In this document: one piece after another, positions 53,697-61,262 of the stretch
How the letters are laid out: every line of letters begins with the position of its first letter
Position numbering within the stretch: position 1 is the first letter of the stretch
Assembly: GCF_039545795.1 (NCBI RefSeq)
Contig: NZ_CP154260.1
Location: 3,477,001-3,541,000 of the forward strand
From: Chitinophaga niabensis
GTDB taxonomy: Bacteria; Bacteroidota; Bacteroidia; Chitinophagales; Chitinophagaceae
Length of the DNA stretch: 64,000 bases
Direction of reading: 5' to 3'
The notes under the pieces: model-generated
What the model saw: only the letters and a program-made list of their open reading frames with translations
The model's database searches: none
Told to the model about the DNA's origin: nothing
Program-made: the position numbers and the translations under genes

Positions 53697-54099
53697 AGAT
53701 AAAGGATTGGGTTAAGGTTACATAAGTTGATTATCAAAGCCTCAAGATAGAAAAGATCATGCTCCTGACAAAATAAGTGACAATAAACCCATGTAACATT
53801 CCTCAAATTGTCATGTTATCTTCATAAATAGATAACACATGATGTTCCTGATAAATGATTTAATATTTTCAGTAGTGTTATTCCCGTGATGAAAGAAGGC
53901 CCTTGACCAAAATCGTATGATAAGTAAGCATTCAGACTGTGAGATCACCCGACTTCCTTCTTTAAATATTTGTGTTTGTTGATTCATGCAGGAATAACCT
54001 GTGCAGTTACCGTAATATAATATGCTGTGTTGACCGGCCCGCGGAGCGGAAGCCGCTGCTATCCTTTTGTTTTTGATCACCTGAAATAAACCAGTTCAA
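53697..54099. other. 403-base intergenic region with an inverted repeat
   Basis: This region lies between two divergent genes. It contains a stem of 7 perfect bases with imperfect extension, GTTATCT (53815-53821) and AGATAAC (53830-53836), and a GC hairpin AGCGG-AAG-CCGCT near 54044-54056. No exact TAnnTTTG element was found on either strand. A minus-strand frame at 53811-54080 exists but shows no family features and is not considered a gene. Confidence 0.4.
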
Positions 54100-54528
54100 A
54101 TGAAACATTTCCTCTACACTGCGCTGTTATTGGCGTGCCTGACAGTCATGTCCTGCAGCGCTTCCCGAAAAAGCACAGCAGCTGCCAGGCAGGCCTCCGG
54201 TAACACCTCCTGGATCCAGATGATGGACGACCCGAACGTCAATTACTTTGAAGCGGTCAAAGTATTTGAAGCTTACTGGCAGGGCAAACCCAAACCTACT
54301 TCAGAACATGAACTGTTTTCTGCTGAAGACAAAGAGCGTACCCTGAGCAATAGCAGTTATGGTAACAGGCAGGATGCTGAAGATCCTGCGGTGAAGTATC
54401 GCTTCGAGTACAAGAAGTTCCTTCATTGGAAAGAAGAGGTAGCACCTTACGTGCAACCCAATGGCCGTATCCTTACTGCGGAAGAACGCATTGACATCTG
54501 GAAGCAGCAAAAAGGGCTTCGCCAATAA
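54100..54528 (+). CDS. Small lipoprotein of unknown function
   Basis: A 142-residue protein. The signal MKHFLYTALLLACLTVMSCSA has a lipobox at Cys19. The mature part is polar and helical, with 'DPNVNYFEAVKVFEAYWQGKPKP' in parts and 'FLHWKEEVAPYVQPNGRILTAEERIDIWK' in parts. The family is not recognised. It is followed after 35 bases by the large T9SS-exported protein and could be its accessory; similar small lipoproteins next to sortilin-like T9SS proteins would support this but are not shown here. Confidence 0.75.
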   Translation: MKHFLYTALLLACLTVMSCSASRKSTAAARQASGNTSWIQMMDDPNVNYFEAVKVFEAYWQGKPKPTSEHELFSAEDKERTLSNSSYGNRQDAEDPAVKYRFEYKKFLHWKEEVAPYVQPNGRILTAEERIDIWKQQKGLRQ

Positions 54529-54563
54529 TCTTATTATCTCCACCAGTTTAAACACATTCCCAT

Positions 54564-57332
54564 ATGAGACGCACTTTCCTACTTACACTCCTGATCTTCA
54601 TAGCACAGGGGTTATATGCTCAATCTAATCAACCCTGGACAGAAATAGGTCCCATCAAATTCCCCATCAATCAATCAGGGCAGATCCACGGTATTGGCCG
54701 TGTGGTACAAATTAAATTCCATCCCACTACCGCAGCGAAGATGTATGCTGTTAGCGCACATGCATTATGGAAAACAACAGATACCGGCAGGACATGGTCT
54801 ATTGTTTCGGGAACAGATGATATGCCAACTATGGCCTGCGCCTCTGTTTGCGTGGACAGAACGAATGAGAATATCATGTATCTCGGTACCGGTGACCCTA
54901 ACTATTACAGCCAGTCATTAGGCGTTTGGAAATCCACCAATGGCGGTACTTTATTCACGCGTATTGGTGAAAGTACGATCGGCACACGTATGGCAGTGGA
55001 GATCCTGCAATCACCTTCCGCAGTGAATACGTTACTGGCGGCTACGAACGATGGTATATGGAAAAGTACAGATGCAGGCAGTACCTGGACCAAAACGCAG
55101 GCAGATGTTAACTTCTGCGATATGCGTATGAACGCAGCTTCCGGAAGCACTACCGTATATGCGATCACACGGCAGGCCGAATTTTACAAATCTACAGACT
55201 TCGGAGATACCTGGACGCTGATCACTACTGTTAACCCTGCAACGCCCGGCAGCGGCAGCCGTATTGCGGTTACGCCAGCCAATCCTGCTGTGGTGTATGT
55301 GGCCTGCATTGGCAGCAATACAACCTTAGGTGGTATTATTTATAAATCTACAGACAGTGGTAATGTATTTACCCAGATCCGTGGAGACATTAACCCTAAT
55401 CTCGCAGGGTACGATGGAAATTCCGGCGGGCAGGGTAATTACAATTTCGATATCACCGCCGGATGGAATGATGCGAATACTTTGTTCCTGGTTTCGCATA
55501 TAGTCTGGCGCAGCCAGGATGGAGGAGTGACCTGGAGCAAGATGCAGGACGGCTGGTGGACGGAGATCCATACAGACATGCATGCCATCAGGTATCATCC
55601 TTTGATCCCTTCACAAATATACAATGCGAACGATGGCGGCGTCTGGATCAGCACAGATGGCGGCAGCCTGTGGACCGCAAAATCTGATGGCCTTGCATCC
55701 ACAGAATTCTATCATATAGGTAACAGCCATAAAACCATCGGTGTCATGGGTGGTGGCACACAGGATAACGGAGAAGTGTATTACAATGTGAACACATGGT
55801 ATACCAACCGCGGAGGAGACTATACACCTTTTTACCAGTTCGATGGACAGCTTACCAACAGTGCTTACTATGGTGCCACACAACGCAGGCAACTGCTGAC
55901 CAATACCACACAGAACCTCTCCCTGCCTTCACCTGCTTCCGGAGCGGCACGCCTCGCATTTTCCAGGAATGTGGACATTGCTTTTACAGGCAATGATACT
56001 GTTTACCGTACACAGAACCTGCAAACCAATCCTCCTGCGTGGACTGCAATTTATAATACATCCAAATCCATTAAATCACTGGAGCCTTCCGTTAATAATG
56101 TAAACTATCTCTACCTTGTATTGAATACAGAGTTCTATCTGTGCCAGAATGCGCTGGCAGCAACACCTGTGTTCACCAAACAAAGTGATGTGCCTGCCAG
56201 TATCAGCGGTGGCGTACAGATAGCTACTGTGGCAAATGATCCTAATGTGGTGTATCTCTCCTGTGGCAGCCGGATGTACCGTTCCACCAATGCAGGTGTA
56301 AACTGGACGAATATCAGTGGAACACTTCCCTCCGTAAACATCCGTGAGATACTAACAGACACCACCAGCACAGATGAAAGTACATACCTGATCAACAATC
56401 TCGTATATTATAAGAACAAGAACATGACCGATTGGGTGATCTACTCCCATGGAATGCCTTCTAACAGCCAGTTCCGGGACATAGACATCTATTACTCCGG
56501 TGGCACAAAGTTACTTCGTGTGGGTACCTATGGCCGCGGTATATGGGAAGTGCCGCTTGCCACTACAGGTTCAGTATTGATCCCGGGAGGTATATATGAA
56601 ATTAAATCCGCGGCCGCTTTAACAAGGAATGTGGATGTACCGGCAAGTGCTACCGCAAACGGAACAGACCTCATCATTTATTCAGATGGCAGTACCAATA
56701 ACCAGCGCTGGCAGATATCGCCACTGGGGAACGGGTATTACAAACTGATCCCCCAGCATGCTACCGGTAAAGTGATGGATGTAGAGGGTGCTCTCACAGC
56801 AAATGGTACAGCCGTTCAGATATACGACAGCGTTAATGTACCACAGCAGCAATGGCTTATAGAAGGTGTAGGTGGTGGCTATTATCGCCTGATGCCCAAA
56901 CATGCACCCGGCAAATCCCTGGACCTGAATGGCGGTACTGATGCTAATAATACCAAGGTACAGATCTGGGACAGTAATACTTCCAATGCACAAAAATGGC
57001 GGTTTGATCTGATCAGCAGCCCGCCGGCACCACTGGCGCTAATGGCCGTAAATACGCTCAAAGAACAACAACCGGTCAATACTTATACTATCAGGTTATA
57101 TCCCAATCCTGCCTCACAATCCGCAACGATTGAATTTTCAAATGCGCAGGATGAAACTGCCCTGCTCACAGTTTCCAATACGGAAGGGAAAGTGGTGCTG
57201 TGGCGAAAACAGCAACTGGTGAAGGGGATCAATAAAGTTTCCTTACAGGTGAACGAATTACCTAAGGGGATCTATTTTATTAAAGTGGATACCGGATCAA
57301 GGTCCGCTACGGAGAAACTGGTTGTACAATAA
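54564..57332 (+). CDS. T9SS-exported sortilin/BNR-repeat protein with ricin-type lectin domain
   Basis: A 922-residue secreted protein (signal MRRTFLLTLLIFIAQGLYAQ). Residues about 30-660 form a sortilin/BNR beta-propeller with Asp-box repeats such as 'SAHALWKTTDTGRTWSIV', 'GVWKSTNGGTLF', 'GIWKSTDAGSTW' and 'MYRSTNAGVNW'. Residues about 670-820 form a ricin-B lectin-like domain with the QxW motifs 'NNQRWQISPLG', 'PQQQWLIEGVG' and 'NAQKWRFDL'. The last 85 residues are a type IX secretion sorting domain ('IRLYPNPASQSATIEFS', 'LPKGIYFIKVDTG'). It is probably a surface-attached glycan-binding or hydrolytic propeller protein. No sialidase catalytic residues were recognised. Confidence 0.9.
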   Translation: MRRTFLLTLLIFIAQGLYAQSNQPWTEIGPIKFPINQSGQIHGIGRVVQIKFHPTTAAKMYAVSAHALWKTTDTGRTWSIVSGTDDMPTMACASVCVDRTNENIMYLGTGDPNYYSQSLGVWKSTNGGTLFTRIGESTIGTRMAVEILQSPSAVNTLLAATNDGIWKSTDAGSTWTKTQADVNFCDMRMNAASGSTTVYAITRQAEFYKSTDFGDTWTLITTVNPATPGSGSRIAVTPANPAVVYVACIGSNTTLGGIIYKSTDSGNVFTQIRGDINPNLAGYDGNSGGQGNYNFDITAGWNDANTLFLVSHIVWRSQDGGVTWSKMQDGWWTEIHTDMHAIRYHPLIPSQIYNANDGGVWISTDGGSLWTAKSDGLASTEFYHIGNSHKTIGVMGGGTQDNGEVYYNVNTWYTNRGGDYTPFYQFDGQLTNSAYYGATQRRQLLTNTTQNLSLPSPASGAARLAFSRNVDIAFTGNDTVYRTQNLQTNPPAWTAIYNTSKSIKSLEPSVNNVNYLYLVLNTEFYLCQNALAATPVFTKQSDVPASISGGVQIATVANDPNVVYLSCGSRMYRSTNAGVNWTNISGTLPSVNIREILTDTTSTDESTYLINNLVYYKNKNMTDWVIYSHGMPSNSQFRDIDIYYSGGTKLLRVGTYGRGIWEVPLATTGSVLIPGGIYEIKSAAALTRNVDVPASATANGTDLIIYSDGSTNNQRWQISPLGNGYYKLIPQHATGKVMDVEGALTANGTAVQIYDSVNVPQQQWLIEGVGGGYYRLMPKHAPGKSLDLNGGTDANNTKVQIWDSNTSNAQKWRFDLISSPPAPLALMAVNTLKEQQPVNTYTIRLYPNPASQSATIEFSNAQDETALLTVSNTEGKVVLWRKQQLVKGINKVSLQVNELPKGIYFIKVDTGSRSATEKLVVQ

Positions 57333-57341
57333 ATTATCAAT

Positions 57342-57364
57342 GGCTGCCTGTAAAACAGGCAGCC
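57342..57364 (+). terminator. Perfect 10-base-pair hairpin after the T9SS protein
   Basis: GGCTGCCTGT-AAA-ACAGGCAGCC is a perfect stem with a three-base loop placed 9 bases after the stop at 57332. The following sequence TTACAACA is a poor T-run, so it may act as a weak terminator or an RNA-stabilising element before the TonB receptor gene, which starts 16 bases later. Confidence 0.5.
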
Positions 57365-57380
57365 TTACAACAATTATCTC

Positions 57381-59561
57381 ATGAAAATAATTCTAGGTTT
57401 TGTAATGACGGTTACTATAACAGGCACTGCTTTCGCACAGCAAAAAGACACGCTTTCGGAAGTGATCGTTACAGCCAATAAGTTTGAAGAGAAACGTAAA
57501 TATGTGGCAGCTAAAGTAGAGGTATTGCAGCTGAAGGCTATCGACCAATCGCTTAGCAATAATACAGGCGGGCTTTTAGAGCAGAGCGGAAAGGTATTTG
57601 TACAACGCAGCCAGGCCGGCGGCGGCAGCCCTGTACTCAGGGGATTTGAAGCTAGCCGCATCCTGCTGGTGGTAGATGGTGTACGTATGAATAATGCCAT
57701 ATACCGCACGGGGCATTTACAAAATGTGATCACCATTGATGATGATATCCTGGACAAAGTGGAAATCATCTACGGCCCTGCTTCTACGATCTATGGGTCT
57801 GACGCTTTGGGTGGGATCATTCATTTTCAGACACGTAAACCTTTGCTTTCTACTTTCAAAACAACACTATCCACCAGGTATAGCAGTGCTTATAACGAAT
57901 ACTCCGGCCATGCAGATGTTAATGCAGGTGGCAGGAAATTTGCATCCCTTACATCCATTAGTTACAGCAACTTTGGAGACTTACGGCAGGGCAGCAACCG
58001 AAATCCCCTGTATGGGAATTTCGGTAAAAGGACATCATACATACAATCCATACAGGGTATGGATTCCATTGTAAGGAACAGGGATGAAAATATCCAGCGG
58101 CAAAGTGGCTACAAGCAATATGACATCCTGCAAAAATTCCTCTGGCAGCCTGCGCAGCACCATAGCCATGAACTGAACATCCAGTATTCCACCAGCAGTG
58201 ACATTCCGCGTTACGACCGGCTTACTGATCTGCGGAATGGCCAGTTACGCTGGGCTGAATGGTACTACGGACCACAGGAAAGACTGATGGCGGCCTATCA
58301 ATACAAAGCTAAAGCCCTGAAAGGCTTCTTCGATCAGTTATTGGCCGGCGTCAGTTATCAGAAGATCCAGGAAAGCAGGATGCAGCGGGCTTACCGCAAT
58401 GAAGAACGGGAACACCGGATAGAAGATATACAGGTGATAGCGCTGAATGCAGACCTGCGTAAGAGTACAGGCAGGAATGAGCTGAACATTGGTATAGACG
58501 GGCAATTCAACATCCTTCAATCTACCGCCTACAGGCAGAACATTAAAACTTCCGCCAAACGTTTTGGATTGGACACACGTTATCCCGATGGCAGTAATCA
58601 CATGCATTATTCCGGTATTTATGCACAACATCTCTTCAAGATCATTCCCGGAAAACTGGTGCTGAACGATGGTCTGCGGGTGAACTACGTGGGCCTGCAA
58701 AGTGAATTCAGGGATACAGCATTACTTCATCTTCCTTTCACCAGTGCCTCTCAGCGTAATATCACTTTCAGCGCCAATGCAGGGATCATTTATCTGCCGG
58801 ATGATAAGAGTAAATTCAGCTTCAGCATTTCAACAGGTTTCAGAGCTCCTAATATAGATGATATGGCAAAGGTATTTGAATCAGCAGGCGGCACACAATT
58901 AGTAGTACCTAATCCTGAACTCAAACCAGAGCAAACCTATAACTTCGACCTGGGTATCAACCGCCGGTTTATGGACTGGATATCGATAGAAGCCAATGCC
59001 TTTTATAGCCTGTTCAGGAATGCCATTGTAACAGACCGCTTCTCGCTCAATGGTTCCTCAGAAGTACTTTATAATGGACAGGTAACGCCGGTAGTGGCCA
59101 GCCAGAATAAAGCAAGGGCAGATATATATGGCTTTCAGGCAGGCATCAGTTTACAGCCTGTTGAGGCATTTGATCTATATAGCCAGATTACGTATACTTA
59201 TGGCCGTTACCGCGGCAAGGATGATGTAAAGGTACCTATGGACCACATCCCGCCTGTGTTTGGTAAAACAGGGATCAGTTATCGTTATCAGTTCCTGGGC
59301 ATAGAGGCGTATGCTTTATACAACAGCTGGAAGAGAGCAAAAGACTACAGTCCTTCCGGAGAAGATAATCTTCAGTATGCCATGGCAGAAGGCATGCCGG
59401 CCTGGTGTACCCTTAACCTTTCCACCACCTGGAAGATCACTTCCTATCTGAAAGCGCAGGCAGCCCTGGAAAACATACTGGACCAAAACTACCGTGTTTT
59501 TTCTTCCGGTATCAGCAGTGCGGGGAGGAATCTGATATTAAAGCTTAAGGTGGAGTTTTAA
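57381..59561 (+). CDS. TonB-dependent outer membrane receptor (heme/hemoglobin-receptor-like)
   Basis: A 726-residue receptor with signal MKIILGFVMTVTITGTAFA. Unlike the SusC proteins it has no carboxypeptidase-like N-terminal domain. The probable TonB box region is 'DTLSEVIVTANKFEEKRK'. The plug has 'QSGKVFVQRSQAGGGSPVLRGFEASRILL' in parts, 'VDGVRMNNAIYRTGHLQ' and 'VEIIYGPASTIYGSDALGGIIHFQT' in parts. The last motifs are typical of the HemR-type receptor branch. The barrel ends 'GRNLILKLKVEF'. It imports a small ligand, possibly heme or an iron complex; no conserved histidine pair proving heme use was identified. No linked transport genes are present. Confidence 0.88.
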   Translation: MKIILGFVMTVTITGTAFAQQKDTLSEVIVTANKFEEKRKYVAAKVEVLQLKAIDQSLSNNTGGLLEQSGKVFVQRSQAGGGSPVLRGFEASRILLVVDGVRMNNAIYRTGHLQNVITIDDDILDKVEIIYGPASTIYGSDALGGIIHFQTRKPLLSTFKTTLSTRYSSAYNEYSGHADVNAGGRKFASLTSISYSNFGDLRQGSNRNPLYGNFGKRTSYIQSIQGMDSIVRNRDENIQRQSGYKQYDILQKFLWQPAQHHSHELNIQYSTSSDIPRYDRLTDLRNGQLRWAEWYYGPQERLMAAYQYKAKALKGFFDQLLAGVSYQKIQESRMQRAYRNEEREHRIEDIQVIALNADLRKSTGRNELNIGIDGQFNILQSTAYRQNIKTSAKRFGLDTRYPDGSNHMHYSGIYAQHLFKIIPGKLVLNDGLRVNYVGLQSEFRDTALLHLPFTSASQRNITFSANAGIIYLPDDKSKFSFSISTGFRAPNIDDMAKVFESAGGTQLVVPNPELKPEQTYNFDLGINRRFMDWISIEANAFYSLFRNAIVTDRFSLNGSSEVLYNGQVTPVVASQNKARADIYGFQAGISLQPVEAFDLYSQITYTYGRYRGKDDVKVPMDHIPPVFGKTGISYRYQFLGIEAYALYNSWKRAKDYSPSGEDNLQYAMAEGMPAWCTLNLSTTWKITSYLKAQAALENILDQNYRVFSSGISSAGRNLILKLKVEF

Positions 59562-59568
59562 ATCTATT

Positions 59569-59600
59569 CCCTGTAGCGCTATATAGGGCTACAGGGTCTT
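59569..59600 (+). terminator. Hairpin terminator after the TonB receptor
   Basis: CCCTGTAGC (59569-59577) pairs perfectly with GCTACAGGG (59588-59596) around a ten-base loop, followed by TCTT. It lies 7 bases after the receptor stop and separates it from the caspase-like gene. The T-run is short, so termination may be partial. Confidence 0.6.
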
Positions 59601-59648
59601 AGCTGATAAGTCCCGGAAAAGGCTTAATTTGACAATCAGATTAATCCC

Positions 59649-61262
59649 ATGGAAATGTCGTCCATCTACGCACTGCTGGTAGGCATCAACAATTACCCGG
59701 ACAAGCCCTTGAAGGGTTGTATAAATGATGTATTAGCCATAAAAGCATACTTGCACTTTGCATATGATAATGACCCTGCTGTAGCGATACACATTACCAC
59801 TTTAACAGACAATGACGAAAAGCAGCCCACCCGGCAATATATTATCGATGCATTTGATGTTTTCAGTAAGGCTAAAGCGGGTGATATCTGTCTTTTCTAT
59901 TACAGTGGCCATGGCTCATTTTGCGCAGCCCCTGCCGACCTTATCAATAGTGATAATGTCAATGTTCAGTCGTTTGTTTGTATGGACAGCCGGATGCCGG
60001 GTGGCAGGGACCTTATCGATAAAGAAATGGGCTTTCTGATCTGGAATGCTTTACAGGGCAAAGAACAGGTACAGTTTATTGCCATCACAGATTGCTGCCA
60101 TGCGGGTACTATTACAAAAGATATAAGTATTACCGAACGTATGCTTACCGGCAGCGAGGAACACTTTCCTGCGTCTGTAAAGGAGTATCTGGGATACGAT
60201 GCAAATGGATTTAAAGAGGGAAAACATATTCATCTTGCTGCTTCTCAAAATACACAAACCGCTAAAGAACTGATCATTGACGGGAAAGTACATGGTGCTT
60301 TTACATATGCACTGCTTAAAACACTCTACGCCAGTAATGCACAAATTAATTATGAAGAACTGTTAAAGCGCACAGCTATACTTGTAAGGAATATGGTGGA
60401 AGACCAGCAGCCACTGTTTCATCTTAACGGAGGGCTTCCTGCATCTGATAAAGACCGGATCTTCTTATCCGCAGGTTCTAAGAGCAGAGAAGCTTTTCAT
60501 TTTGTATTTTATGACCCTCAGTTTAAATGGTGCCTGCAAGCAGGGCCTTTGCAGGGAATTAAAGAAGGGAATAAACTGATGATTGAAGGGATAGGTGAAA
60601 CCTATATCACGGGCACAGTATCTGCTGATCTTTCCGCTATATTTCCTATTCAGGGATTGCATACAGGGCACGGTGCCTATAAAGCTACTATACAGGATGG
60701 GCCGGGGAAAACAGAGCTATGGAAACATATACTGGAACTCAGCAACCCCGGCAATGGTTTAACTGACGCGGATTACTCCATTCAACTATTTCGTTCCCAT
60801 GCAACCGGCTTTGAACCGGTACCGCATCGTGGTATTATTACAGACCTGTATTATAAGGCATCGGGGACACAGCCTTTCATAAAGTTACTGATAAAAAACA
60901 CCGGTACTTCCATCCTGTATATTACACATGCATGGCTGGGTTTTGATTACAGCATAACGCCCACTTTCTTTGCTGATATAATATTAAGCCCCGGGAAGGA
61001 GGTTTGGCTGGAGTTAATAGAAGATGGAATAAAAAAGGATGTAATACCCATGCAAATTGACCCACCTTATCTTGAGGCCGGTTATACAACTATTACTGAA
61101 TGGCTTAAACTGTTTATCGCAAAGGAAAAGATCAGTACACTCGGGCTACAGCAGGATGGCGTGAATGTGGATACCAAACACCTTAACATCCCTGCAATGA
61201 AGCCATCCGCAACTATAGCCTGGCAAACGGAGACTATTGGGCTGCGGACCATTAAACCTTAA
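59649..61262 (+). CDS. Caspase-like protease (peptidase C14 family) with C-terminal beta-rich extension
   Basis: A 537-residue cytoplasmic protein, without a signal peptide. The caspase-fold domain fills residues 1-275: 'YALLVGINNYPDKPLKGCINDV' in parts at the first strand, catalytic His88 in 'YYSGHGS', and catalytic cysteine Cys150 (or Cys149) in 'ITDCCHAGTI'. This is the C14/metacaspase arrangement. Residues about 280-537 form two beta-rich parts ('IKLLIKNTGTSILYITHAWLG', in parts) of no recognised family. Related bacterial caspases act with NTPase sensors in conflict or cell death systems. The convergent neighbouring gene encodes a STAND NTPase, overlapping by 11 bases. A second in-frame ATG at 59655 is possible. 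Confidence 0.9.
   Translation: MEMSSIYALLVGINNYPDKPLKGCINDVLAIKAYLHFAYDNDPAVAIHITTLTDNDEKQPTRQYIIDAFDVFSKAKAGDICLFYYSGHGSFCAAPADLINSDNVNVQSFVCMDSRMPGGRDLIDKEMGFLIWNALQGKEQVQFIAITDCCHAGTITKDISITERMLTGSEEHFPASVKEYLGYDANGFKEGKHIHLAASQNTQTAKELIIDGKVHGAFTYALLKTLYASNAQINYEELLKRTAILVRNMVEDQQPLFHLNGGLPASDKDRIFLSAGSKSREAFHFVFYDPQFKWCLQAGPLQGIKEGNKLMIEGIGETYITGTVSADLSAIFPIQGLHTGHGAYKATIQDGPGKTELWKHILELSNPGNGLTDADYSIQLFRSHATGFEPVPHRGIITDLYYKASGTQPFIKLLIKNTGTSILYITHAWLGFDYSITPTFFADIILSPGKEVWLELIEDGIKKDVIPMQIDPPYLEAGYTTITEWLKLFIAKEKISTLGLQQDGVNVDTKHLNIPAMKPSATIAWQTETIGLRTIKP

Noticed and set aside
53811..54080. Minus-strand open frame of 89 codons in the 403-base gap
   Set aside because: It shows no family features, no ribosome binding site and covers an inverted repeat and the probable promoter region of two divergent genes.
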